64,000 nucleotides of DNA, taken from the NCBI RefSeq assembly GCF_034555375.1, contig NZ_CP140706.1, forward strand, positions 3,029,001 through 3,093,000. Reading direction: 5' to 3'. The stretch comes from Pseudomonas sp. B33.4. Lineage in GTDB: Bacteria > Pseudomonadota > Gammaproteobacteria > Pseudomonadales > Pseudomonadaceae. Below, one piece after another: positions 10,232-19,300 of the stretch. Each line of letters opens with the position of its first letter. Positions within the stretch are counted from its first letter, which is position 1. The notes under the pieces were generated by a model. It did no database searches. It was not told the DNA's origin and saw only the letters and a program-made list of their open reading frames with translations. The translations under genes and the position numbers were made by a program.

Positions 10232-11158
10232 TCAGGCTTTGTCAGTCAGGTTTTTGCCGATCATCCGCACCAGAATGATCGCGGCGATGTTGGCGATGAC
10301 CACGGCAATCAAGCCGCCCGCCGAAGCCATGCCGACGTCGAACTGCACCAGCGCCTGGTTGTAGATCAGGTAGGCAAGATTGGTCGAGGCATAACCGGGG
10401 CCACCGTTGGTGGTGGTGAAAATCTCGGCGAACACCGACAGCAGGAAGATCGTCTCGATCATCACCACCACGGCAATCGGCCGTGCCAGATGCGGCAGGG
10501 TCAGGTGCCAGAAGATCGCGATCGGCCCGGCACCGTCGAGGCGCGCGGCTTCTTTCTGTTCCTGGTCGAGGGACTGCATGGCTGTCATCAGAATCAGGAT
10601 GGCGAAGGGCAGCCACTGCCACGAAACAATGATGATGATCGACAGCAGCGGGTAGTGCGCCAGCCAGTCCACCGGTTGCGCGCCGAATAGCTTCCAGATA
10701 TAGGCGAGGATCCCCGAGACCGGATGGAATATCAGGTTCTTCCAGATCAGTGCGCCGACCGTGGGCATGATGAAGAACGGCGAAATCAGCATGACCCGGA
10801 CGATGCCGCGACCGAGAAACTCGCTGGCCTCCAGCAAGGCGCTGATCAACACACCGAGGACCACGCTGATCAGCAACACGCTACCCACGAGCAGCAGTGT
10901 ATTGGTGGCACCGGGCATGAAGCCTGAGTCGGTCAGAAAGTAAGTGAAGTTTTCCAGCCCGACGAACTCGTTTTCACCGGGGTAGAGCAGGTTGTAGCGG
11001 ATCATCGAGAAGTAGATGGTCATGCCCAGCGGCACGATCATCCACAGCAGCAACAGGGCCACTGAAGGGCTGACCAGAAACCAGCCGGGATTGCGTACGC
11101 GGACCTTGCGCGCAGGTTGCGACAGGTCGAGGTGGGCTTTGGCAGTTGAAGTATTCAT
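10232..11158 (-). CDS. mtlF: Polyol ABC transporter permease MtlF
   Basis: MalF-type permease partner of MtlG. The 308-residue protein has a cytoplasmic N-terminus (MNTSTAKAHLDLSQPARKVR), then six predicted membrane helices, and the EAA loop KEAARLDGAGPIAIFWHLTLP. It lacks the extra N-terminal helices of E. coli MalF, as is normal in this subfamily. A family A REP doublet separates it from the upstream binding-protein gene mtlE. Confidence 0.94.
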   Translation of the reverse strand: MNTSTAKAHLDLSQPARKVRVRNPGWFLVSPSVALLLLWMIVPLGMTIYFSMIRYNLLYPGENEFVGLENFTYFLTDSGFMPGATNTLLLVGSVLLISVVLGVLISALLEASEFLGRGIVRVMLISPFFIMPTVGALIWKNLIFHPVSGILAYIWKLFGAQPVDWLAHYPLLSIIIIVSWQWLPFAILILMTAMQSLDQEQKEAARLDGAGPIAIFWHLTLPHLARPIAVVVMIETIFLLSVFAEIFTTTNGGPGYASTNLAYLIYNQALVQFDVGMASAGGLIAVVIANIAAIILVRMIGKNLTDKA

Positions 11159-11194
11159 GGCAGTAACCGATTCGACAGGCGAATGAAGATCCCC

Positions 11195-11283
11195 TGTAGG
11201 AGTGAGCCTGCTCGCGATAGCGGTGTGTCAGTCACCGCTTTGTTGGATGGAGAACCGCTATCGCGAGCAGGCTCACTCCTACA
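11195..11283. repeat. REP doublet, family A, between mtlE and mtlF
   Basis: Inverted copies with core TGTAGGAGTGAGCCTGCTCG; the arms extend to ATAGCGG and CCGCTAT, leaving a spacer of under 30 bases. The position just after the binding-protein gene of an ABC operon parallels the REP between malE and malF of E. coli, where it stabilises the upstream mRNA. The same role here is an inference. Confidence 0.9.
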
Positions 11284-11306
11284 AAAGCAAGAGCGAGCGC
11301 TGAAAG

Positions 11307-12617
11307 TTACTTTGGATAACCGGCGCGCTTCATCTCGCGTTCAGTGGTTTGCTGCGCAGCCGCCAAGGCTTGATCCACCGTGGTCTGGCCGATCAGTGCC
11401 GCCGAGAACAGCTTGCCGACCTGGGTGCCCACCGCCTGGAACTCAGGAATGGTCACCAGTTGAATACCGATGTACGGCACCGGTTTCAGCGTCGGTTTGC
11501 TCGGATCAGCCGCTTTCAACGATTCCAGGGTGACCTTGGCGAACGGCGCTGCGCTCATGTAAGCGTCGCTGTAGGTCGAGGCGCGAGTGCCTGGCGGTAC
11601 GTTGGCAATGCCGTCAGTCTTGGCGACCAGCTCGCCGTACTCCTTGGACGTCGCCCAGGCGCTGAATTCTTTCGCTGCGTCTTTGGCTTTGGAGCTGGTC
11701 GGAATCGCCAGCGCCCATGAGTACAACCAGGCCGAACCTTTATCAGTGACCTGATGCGGGGCGAAGGTGAAGCCGACGTGATCGGCGACCTTGCTCTGGG
11801 TCTTGTCGGTGACGAACGAGCCGGCGACGCTGGCATCGACCCACATTGCGCATTTGCCGCTGTTGAACAGTGCGAGGTTTTCGTTGAAACCATTGCTGGA
11901 GGCACCCGGCGGCCCGGATTTTTTCATGGTGTCGACGTAGAAATTCAGTGCGTTTTTCCACTCCGGCCCGGTGAATTCCGGTTTCCATTGCTCATCGAAC
12001 CAGCGCGCGCCGTAGGCGTTGGCGACAGTGGTGATCAGCGCCATGTTTTCGCCCCAGCCCGCTTTACCGCGCAGGCAGATGCCGTATTGCTCTTTGTCTT
12101 TGTTGGTGAGTTTTTCGGCGAAGCCGGCGATCTGTTCCCAGGTCGGACGCTCCGGCATGGTCAGCCCGGCATCCTTGAACAGGTCGGTGCGGTAGTAGGT
12201 GATCGAGCTTTCTGCGTAGAACGGCAGGGCGTACAGCGAACCCTTGACCGACAGACCTTCACGCACCGACGGGAACACGTCATCGAGGGCGTAACTGGCG
12301 GGCAGATCCTTCATCGGTTCCAGCCAGCCTTTGCCACCCCACAGTGCCGCTTCGTACATGCCAATGGTCAACACGTCGAACTGACCACCCTGGGTGGCGA
12401 TGTCGGTAGTCAGGCGTTGGCGCAGGACGTTTTCTTCGAGCACCACCCAGTTGAGCTTGATGTCCGGATGCTCGGTCTCGAAGGTTTTCGAGAGCTTTTG
12501 CATGCGGATCATGTCGCTGTTGTTGACGGTTGCGATGGTCAGGGTCTGGGCGCCAATGCTGACGCTGCTGAGGGTCATGCAGGTGAGGGCAAGCAGAGCT
12601 TTTGCAGTGGGTTGCAT
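11307..12617 (-). CDS. mtlE: Polyol ABC transporter substrate-binding protein MtlE
   Basis: Periplasmic binding protein that delivers mannitol, sorbitol or arabitol to MtlFG. The 436-residue protein has a cleavable signal peptide (MQPTAKALLALTCMTLSSVSIGAQ) and the fold of extracellular solute-binding family 1, for example TIATVNNSDMIRMQKLSKTFE near the mature N-terminus. It is the first gene of the mtl operon. A good sigma-70-like promoter lies about 86 bases upstream, preceded by direct repeats suited to the AraC-type regulator MtlR. Confidence 0.94.
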   Translation of the reverse strand: MQPTAKALLALTCMTLSSVSIGAQTLTIATVNNSDMIRMQKLSKTFETEHPDIKLNWVVLEENVLRQRLTTDIATQGGQFDVLTIGMYEAALWGGKGWLEPMKDLPASYALDDVFPSVREGLSVKGSLYALPFYAESSITYYRTDLFKDAGLTMPERPTWEQIAGFAEKLTNKDKEQYGICLRGKAGWGENMALITTVANAYGARWFDEQWKPEFTGPEWKNALNFYVDTMKKSGPPGASSNGFNENLALFNSGKCAMWVDASVAGSFVTDKTQSKVADHVGFTFAPHQVTDKGSAWLYSWALAIPTSSKAKDAAKEFSAWATSKEYGELVAKTDGIANVPPGTRASTYSDAYMSAAPFAKVTLESLKAADPSKPTLKPVPYIGIQLVTIPEFQAVGTQVGKLFSAALIGQTTVDQALAAAQQTTEREMKRAGYPK

Positions 12618-12702
12618 CGTGCACTCCTTTTCTGCACCCAGTGGGTTACAGAAGGACAGTTATTGTTTTTGTGTCTTCCGACGACTGGAAGAATGTGCAC
12701 TG

Positions 12703-12731
12703 ATTACAGCCTTCAATCGCAGGGCTGACAA
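12703..12731 (-). promoter_or_regulatory. Candidate sigma-70 promoter of mtlE
   Basis: Read on the minus strand, TTGTCA (12731-12726) is followed after exactly 17 bases by TGTAAT (12708-12703). Each hexamer matches consensus at five of six positions. This would give a 5' leader of roughly 80 bases before mtlE. Confidence 0.6.
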
Positions 12732-12741
12732 ATCATCCCTA

Positions 12742-12767
12742 GCACTTTTATCGATACTTTTTTGCAC
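12742..12767 (-). promoter_or_regulatory. Candidate MtlR operator (direct repeats)
   Basis: Immediately upstream of the mtlE -35 hexamer, two AGTGC motifs occur in the same orientation 22 bases apart (minus strand, at 12767-12764 and 12745-12742), with an A/T-rich stretch between. Two half-sites about two helical turns apart abutting -35 is the usual arrangement for an AraC-family activator. Binding by MtlR is inferred from context. Confidence 0.4.
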
Positions 12768-12857
12768 TGGGCTTTTGTGGGGTAAACGCAGGGAAGGGGT
12801 TTGCAGCGGTCAGACGCTATCGAATGCGTACAGGTTTCTGATGCCGACGCAGCCCCT

Positions 12858-12947
12858 TGTAGGAGTGAGCCTGCTCGCGATAGCGGATTGTCAGCCAACA
12901 CATCTGTAAACCTTCATACCGCTATCGCGAGCAGGCTCACTCCTACA
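12858..12947. repeat. REP doublet, family A, between mtlR and mtlE
   Basis: Inverted pair with the core shared with 11195-11283, including the ATAGCGG extensions. It follows the mtlR stop codon (12962) by about 15 bases, so it may act as the 3' hairpin of the mtlR transcript. Confidence 0.9.
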
Positions 12948-12961
12948 GGGGAATTGCGTTG

Positions 12962-13867
12962 TCAGTGGTGGTTCTGTTCAGTCAGGCGCTGCACCGCGAG
13001 CCTCCGGTAGTGCGACGGCGTCATGCCTTTAAGCTGCTGAAAGCGCCGATTGAAATTGGAAATATTGTTGAAACCGGATTCGAAGCACACCTCGGTCACC
13101 GGTTTGTCGCCGTCGGCCAGCAGCTCGCAGGATTTGCTGATACGCAGGCGATTAACGAATTCGATGAAGTTGCGCCCGGTGGCTTGTTTGAACACCCGGC
13201 TGAAATAAGTCGGCGTCATGCCCAAGTGCTCGGCGACTTCTTCCAGGGAAATGTCGCGGGCGTAATGGCTGAAGATGTAATCGACGGCCCGGTTGGTACG
13301 ATCGATGTTGTGCTCGTCGGCCAGTTGCGGGGTGGTGGCGCCGGACAACAACTGGAAATCATCGCTGGCGGCAAGCAGTTCCATCAGGATGAAAAAGTGC
13401 CCGAGGCGGGTGATGCCCTTACTGTCGGCGATGCGCTGCATCAGTGTCATGGCCTGGCGGATGGTGCGCTTGCAGCGAAACTCGATGCCGTACTGCGCGC
13501 GCTCGAGCAAGGGCGCCAGGCTTTTCAGCTCGGCAAACACCTGGTGGCCGCTCTCGAACAACTCGTCGGTGAAGTTGACCAGCATGTCGCGCTTTTCCAC
13601 CACCTCGTCTTCGGCTACCTGACTGATCCAGTTGTGCGGCAGATTGGGGCCGGTGAGGAACAGGGTTTCGGGGTAAAAGTTGCCGATGTAGTCGCCGATG
13701 AACACCTTGCCGGAGCTGGCGACGATCAGGTGCAGTTCATATTCCTTGTGAAAATGCCAGCGCACCAGCGGACACGGAAAACCATGCTGACGGTAGATGA
13801 TGGACAAGCCGTTATGGTCATCCATCAACTCGTATGAGGGGTCGGTCACGCGGGCGGTTCGGGTCAT
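12962..13867 (-). CDS. mtlR: AraC-family transcriptional activator MtlR
   Basis: Activator of the mannitol operon. The 301-residue protein has an N-terminal cupin-like sensor region (FPCPLVRWHFHKEYELHLI, GKVFIGDYIGNFYPETLFL). The C-terminal double helix-turn-helix starts SLEEVAEHLGMTPTYFSRVF and includes VTEVCFESGFNNISNFNRRF. Its position directly upstream of mtlE and in the same direction matches the mtl locus known from P. fluorescens. It is separated from mtlE by a REP doublet and the mtlE promoter, so it is probably transcribed separately. Confidence 0.92.
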   Translation of the reverse strand: MTRTARVTDPSYELMDDHNGLSIIYRQHGFPCPLVRWHFHKEYELHLIVASSGKVFIGDYIGNFYPETLFLTGPNLPHNWISQVAEDEVVEKRDMLVNFTDELFESGHQVFAELKSLAPLLERAQYGIEFRCKRTIRQAMTLMQRIADSKGITRLGHFFILMELLAASDDFQLLSGATTPQLADEHNIDRTNRAVDYIFSHYARDISLEEVAEHLGMTPTYFSRVFKQATGRNFIEFVNRLRISKSCELLADGDKPVTEVCFESGFNNISNFNRRFQQLKGMTPSHYRRLAVQRLTEQNHH

Positions 13868-13934
13868 GGCGAGCTACTTTTTTGTTATCGCCTGCCGATC
13901 ATGCCTCGTTTCTCGGGGCTTGCGCCAGCTTCAC

Positions 13935-14819
13935 TCAAACAGCCTGCTCGCGGACGGTGCTTCTGGACTTCTCGATGGCTTTTTCCAGATTGGCCATCTG
14001 GCAAAAGCGCACAATGTTCGAGTTTTTTATAAAGTCGAAATTGATAATGTTGCACTTTTTTGCCCAGTCGGATCTGGCTGGATCAAACCAGTTGTCGAGA
14101 TCATCCAGAATTCGCTGAGGGCCGATCCCGAAACATGTGGCTGACAGCGACCATGGGCGAAGTGTGCTGGCGGGTGTGCTCAATACTTCTTTGATGTAAC
14201 CGTGTAAGTTGGTAGAGCTGACAAACTGTTTATCGATCCACTTGTGCTGAATTTTTCCAAGAATCCGGTAGTCCTCGGTTTCCCAGGTCATGGAGGCTGC
14301 CACCATGATTCTCTGCAAAGGGCTGATCGCCTTGAGCTGGCCAAGCGTCAGGTGCAGATTCCGGGTAGGGATCATCCGGTCACCCAGATGCTCCAGCAGC
14401 AATGCCTGAAATCCCGAATGATCGAAGGCGACCTTGTCTTCTCCCAGTTCATGAAAGTCCAGAATGATGAATTCATTGATGTTTCTTTCATAGAAAGCTT
14501 TTATGTCACGGACAAGATCTGCAAGCGTACGGGAAGATCGGTAACCGCCATGATGGAAACTGAACTTGGCCAGGCCTTGCGCTTTATTGTCAGAAGTCAG
14601 GCGTACATCGAGTGCACGAGCGCCGCGATTCAATTGTGAATAAAAGGATACGTCCTGACAGGCAACCAGATTTTTGCCGGGTATCAGTGCATAACCCGCT
14701 TCCCAGTCGCAGCCAGCGTTATGGGCACCCGGCAAGGTCATTTCGAAAAGCGACAAGTTATCAAGTTGCGGCGCGTCGGCCATCCATTGATAGGGTTGAA
14801 AATTTTCATGGTTGTTCAT
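13935..14819 (-). CDS. Phosphatidylinositol-specific phospholipase C X-domain-like protein
   Basis: The 294-residue product resembles bacterial PI-PLC: LPGAHNAGCDW carries the putative catalytic His33, GARALDVRL the ligand-binding Asp71/Arg73, and FSFHHGGY the second catalytic His89/90. Such enzymes cleave phosphatidylinositol or its glycosylated forms; bacterial members are often secreted. No signal peptide is visible, so export, if any, would need another route. The start at 14819 is chosen because AGGA lies 8 bases upstream; an ATG 9 bases earlier overlaps that site. Base composition is more AT-rich than the mtl genes. Substrate unknown. Confidence 0.75.
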   Translation of the reverse strand: MNNHENFQPYQWMADAPQLDNLSLFEMTLPGAHNAGCDWEAGYALIPGKNLVACQDVSFYSQLNRGARALDVRLTSDNKAQGLAKFSFHHGGYRSSRTLADLVRDIKAFYERNINEFIILDFHELGEDKVAFDHSGFQALLLEHLGDRMIPTRNLHLTLGQLKAISPLQRIMVAASMTWETEDYRILGKIQHKWIDKQFVSSTNLHGYIKEVLSTPASTLRPWSLSATCFGIGPQRILDDLDNWFDPARSDWAKKCNIINFDFIKNSNIVRFCQMANLEKAIEKSRSTVREQAV

Positions 14820-14953
14820 GTGATACATCCTGCGTTTGATTTATAAGTTTTTTGAAGTGCGCGCAGGATGTTTATAACGGGTGGCGACTGATGGGCAAAG
14901 TCGGCTTTTAATGCAAGTTATGTGAAAGTTTTTGTTTGTATGTTTGACGCCGG

Positions 14954-16246
14954 TTAAATGTTCCGGTTTTTCGCTTCGATCCATTGCGACATATATTGCG
15001 TGCTTTTGTGCGAGTGATGGCGAAGCATACTTCCGGTAAAGTTTTTAGCTCTCAGTTCATGCAAATGCTGTTGGCAATAACGCAGTTTCTCTATCAATGC
15101 CAAACCGTGTACGGACTGTTGATAGCGTTCATTCAGCAGCGTATATCCCGCCTGGCAGGCCTCCTGCCAACGCGCCTCGTCGTTATAAAGCGCCACGGCA
15201 CTGTTGGCCAATTCGATTGCGCTGCCCGTGACAGCGCCGGGCCAGGCGTGGTTGCCGTGCATGCCCTCAGCGCCCACCGGGGTCGTGACGCTGGGCGTGC
15301 CGCACAGCATGGCGTCGATCAGTTTGCCCTTGATGCCGGCACCAAAGCGCAGAGGCGCCAGACAGACCCGCGCAGCCGACATCACCTGCAATGCATCTTC
15401 GGCCCAGTTCATGATATGAAAACCTTCGCTGGCGTTATGCAGTGCCGTGGCTTTCGGCGGCGTATAGGCGCCGTAGATGTGCAGTTGTGCCTGGGGCAAT
15501 TGTTGACGAATCAAAGGCCAGATCGTGCTCTTCATCCACAGCACGGCATCCCAGTTGGGCGCATGGCGGAAGTTGCCGATACTCAAGAAGTGCGCGCGTT
15601 CTGCAAATGCGGCGGCGGTGACCGCAGGTGGGGCGATCATCAACGGACACCAGTGCAGCAATTGCCGGGGCAAGCCGAACTGCTCGATCAATAATTCGAT
15701 TTCCACTTCGGAGATCATCAGGTTGAGATCGCAACGATACAGCGCGGCAATTTCGCGTTTGGCCAGATCGGTGTCGGCCATCAGTTCGAACTCGTCGCGC
15801 AGGGCCGGGGCGAATACATCACTGAAATCATTCTGATCAGGATTGACCTTGAGGCGAGACTTGAGTCGCTGATGACGCGCATGCCGCAGACTTTGCAGGT
15901 CGGACGTTTCCAGCACGCGCAGCGCCTGAGGGCAGTGTTTCTCAACCCGCCAGCCGAACTGCTCTTCCATCATGAACTGGTCGAACAAGACAATGTCCGG
16001 CGCCAGTTCGCTGATGAAATGATCGAAGCTGCTGTTGTTCAGTTCGATGGCGACTTCGCGGATGCCGAGTGCAGCAAGATCGGCTTTGTGCTCTCCGGGA
16101 CCGGCCGGGCTGCTGAAGGTAATGTTCCAGCCTTGTTGCAGAAAGGTTTCGAGGATCTGCATGACGTGCCCGCTCGCCGCTGAGGAGCGCGGCTCTGGCC
16201 AGACGTAACCGATGACCAGAACTTTGGTGTTATCGGATTGGGTCAT
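14954..16246 (-). CDS. Glycosyltransferase (GT-B fold, family 4-like)
   Basis: The 430-residue protein has an N-terminal segment suited to an acceptor domain (VLVIGYVWPEPRSSAASGHVMQ) and a C-terminal donor-binding region with LAPLRFGAGIKGKLIDAML and GTPSVTTPVGAEGM, typical of GT-B enzymes. No membrane segments are visible. Donor and acceptor cannot be named. It is a solitary glycosyltransferase between two putative toxin-like genes, not part of an O-antigen cluster, so it may modify a protein or small molecule; that is speculation from context. Confidence 0.75.
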   Translation of the reverse strand: MTQSDNTKVLVIGYVWPEPRSSAASGHVMQILETFLQQGWNITFSSPAGPGEHKADLAALGIREVAIELNNSSFDHFISELAPDIVLFDQFMMEEQFGWRVEKHCPQALRVLETSDLQSLRHARHQRLKSRLKVNPDQNDFSDVFAPALRDEFELMADTDLAKREIAALYRCDLNLMISEVEIELLIEQFGLPRQLLHWCPLMIAPPAVTAAAFAERAHFLSIGNFRHAPNWDAVLWMKSTIWPLIRQQLPQAQLHIYGAYTPPKATALHNASEGFHIMNWAEDALQVMSAARVCLAPLRFGAGIKGKLIDAMLCGTPSVTTPVGAEGMHGNHAWPGAVTGSAIELANSAVALYNDEARWQEACQAGYTLLNERYQQSVHGLALIEKLRYCQQHLHELRAKNFTGSMLRHHSHKSTQYMSQWIEAKNRNI

Positions 16247-16321
16247 GGGTGCAGATCCTCTCGGTGAGAAAAAGGGCGCAATTAGAACACAGCCACAGTG
16301 ATCAAGTGCGGCCTGTGTTCT

Positions 16322-19300
16322 TTAAAAAGCGGGTCTTGCAAGGTCAAGCAGCAACGGCCCCTGGATAAAATTTTCAGGCGTGAGTGTCTTCAATCCATTT
16401 TCTATGATCGAGAGATTGGTTTGAAACGCAGCAGGTGCGGTCTTGCGCTGATCGAGAAGTGAAACAAACAGTGCATACGAATCCGCATTCACAAGTGGAG
16501 GATGGTCATTTACGAAGTAGGGCAGCGACCCTCTGAGTTGCTCAAAATCATCATAGCCCTTTTGTTGTGCAAACCGGCGATGCGGGCTGATTAAGTTCTT
16601 GGGGTGCGCTTTTTTGTACGGATTCTTGGCAAACTCAAACAGCCCGACGGCATCGGTTTTTCCGGCCTGCTCGCCGGCGTAGTACATGTCCAGTGTACCA
16701 TGCCCTCCGTGGGACATTTCGTGCACGAGGACATCTCCAATAATCGCATCGTCATACTTGAACGACTTGTAGTACGCATCCAGATTGTCTGAATAAATCG
16801 CCAGAAACCCGGTTTTTTTCACATTCGCTCCGGCCTCGATGCCTGCTTTCCATTTTGCGTAGCTTTCGAGGCGCAAGGAGGCGAGGACTTCCGGCACGGG
16901 AGGTCGAAAAACTACGTTAGAAAGTTGGACGTGATCTAGATCCTTGCGCATGACGCGCAAGTTTTTATTGATGTATTCAATGGCTTCACTGCTGGTGGTA
17001 CCAAATACATTTTTGAGTAACCAGTCCACCTCATGATCGCTTGCATGTATGTTCGAGATCATCTCTATTGTGTTGTCCAAACTGCCTTTTGCATGCTGAA
17101 TGCCTTTTGTCAGATAGCCTTGTGTGTAACTGAAAGGTGTGGGTTTTGTGAAAAAACGCTTGAAGGGTGAAAAGTTGCTCAGATTGAATACCTTCAACTT
17201 AGGCCCCCACGCCCCCCCGGTCCTAAGATTGAACGCGTGCCATTCCCTGTTGCGTTCAAGCACTGCAATGTCAAGTGTCTGGTCGAGACTGCCGGCCCGC
17301 CGCCAGGTCGCCTGACGCATATCGGTCAGTCGTTCGGCCTTGAACAAATCGTAGGCGTTTGCGCCGCCGGCCAGTTTTCGCAGCTGCGTATTGGCGGTTC
17401 TGACTGCGTTCAGACCGTTTTCGCCGACAAAGACAACGCCCCGCCCTGCAAGTCGCAGGCCCTTGCGTGCCAGCGTCGGCAGCCCGTCGAGCGGGTTGAT
17501 CAGGGACAGGGCTGCACGGGCGATAGCTCTGGAAATTTTCAGTAGTTTGAGTGTTGTCGAGCCTGTTTTGGCGATAATGCTTGCTGCCGTTGAGCCTAGG
17601 CCAACCAACAATCCGAGGACCGAAAGTCCGTCCAGAACGCACCCGCCGATCCCTTCTGACACGCGATCAGCGCGCCCGGAGCGAATGTCTTCAATACATT
17701 GCTTGAAAGGCACGATCACATTGATCACCACCCGCTCGATCTTGTCTTTGGTACTACGCCACTCTTTCAAACCTGTGTAGACATCAAGCGAGTCATACAA
17801 CTCATCGCGGCTCGCAACGGGATGATCGGTCAGTATGCATTCGGCGATGTCATCGGCTGTACGAGAGAAAAACAGCGAGACCGGTCGCACGTCGGTCGCA
17901 CTCAGACTCATGTGCCAAAGTTTCTCTACGACGACACTGGACGTCTGGCTGGTTCGTGGCTCGCTACCTTCGTTGTAGGCCGCAAAGTCCAGAGGCCATT
18001 CCTGAGCTTTGTTTTTTGGCTGGAAGTCTTGCTTGTCGCCAAGATACGAGAGTGTAGGGTGATCATGAATGATCCCGGTGTCTTGCAACATGGCTGCCAG
18101 TTCCGGTCGCGCGCGACACAACCCGCGCAACGTAAACAATTCATAGGCATGCGTTTCGCGTCCGTTCTTGCAGCAGAGAATGATCCCATAACGGCCTTTC
18201 GCCTCATCGCGATCGCTTTGGGTTTCTTCCTGTGGGTTCAGCGGATTGACTTCTTTCCTGACGGTGTAGAGCGTCATGTGCCCATTTGTCAGTGCATACC
18301 GATCCTGCTCCGACATGTTGCAAAGGGCCATTTTGATAACCGACGATAATCCTTGTCGGACGTTCTGATAATAAGTGTCGAAGGCTTTATCAAACAGCTT
18401 TTCAGGCGATCCAAGTTCCCCCAGGCGAGTGAAAGCAGCGGGTGGCGGATTGAAGCCGCTTTGTTGCTTGAACTTCTCCGACAATTTACCTTCTTCAACA
18501 AGGTCGCCGGAGAGGTAAAGATCCAGAATCGACAGGCGCAGCCGTAACAGACTGTTTATTGCGTATTTATTGTTATCCGTACTGGTAGCAATAAAGTCCC
18601 AGAACTCGCTGAGAATGCCTGCCGGATGCGCCGCTTTCAAACCCTCCAACCAACTGCGCTCACCAAAGCTGCCGAGGTAGGTTATTTCGAAAGTTTTCTG
18701 TTCGATATAGCCACCATCTGGCATCACTCTTTTCAGTTCCTGCAACGCGATTTTAGTCCGATCGGGAGGCGTGGTTGACAGGCCCGTTTCGGACTGCCCG
18801 AGCGCTTCCATGTAGCGATTGAAATACGTTGTGGATTTGACCAGAGCGTCTTTGTCGTAGTCCTTTGCCATCCGGTAAGTGATGACGTCATTGAGCACTG
18901 CCCAATTGACTACGGGGATAATTCCGGCGGCGTCGTGTAATTCGTTCTGCTCGGGGGTAACGGGCGCCAGATCCGAAAACGCTTTGATCTGCGCAAACGT
19001 CATCAAGCGTGATGATCCTGGCGATGCTGATTCTATCAACGCCACGGCTTGCGTTATGGCCACCCATCCGGGCTTGTCCAGCGTCAATTCGGACGGGATG
19101 TCCTGAACAAGAAATTCGGGTGCTGTCCCGGCCAGGAGCAGATGCGCTGCCAGCGGCGCGTTGTCCGGTTCGATCAAACCTTTGGCAATCAGATGCAGTT
19201 CAAGGTCTTCGCGCACTTGTGCGACGCTGCGTGTTGCGTTCAAGGGTTGATAGACGTCATACCCCGCGATGGAGGGCTCATCGGACTGCGCTTCGATATC

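Noticed and set aside
11195..12947. Repeated inverted sequences as a CRISPR array
   Set aside because: Copies are two-arm inverted doublets spread between genes, not direct repeats with regular spacers, and no cas gene is present.
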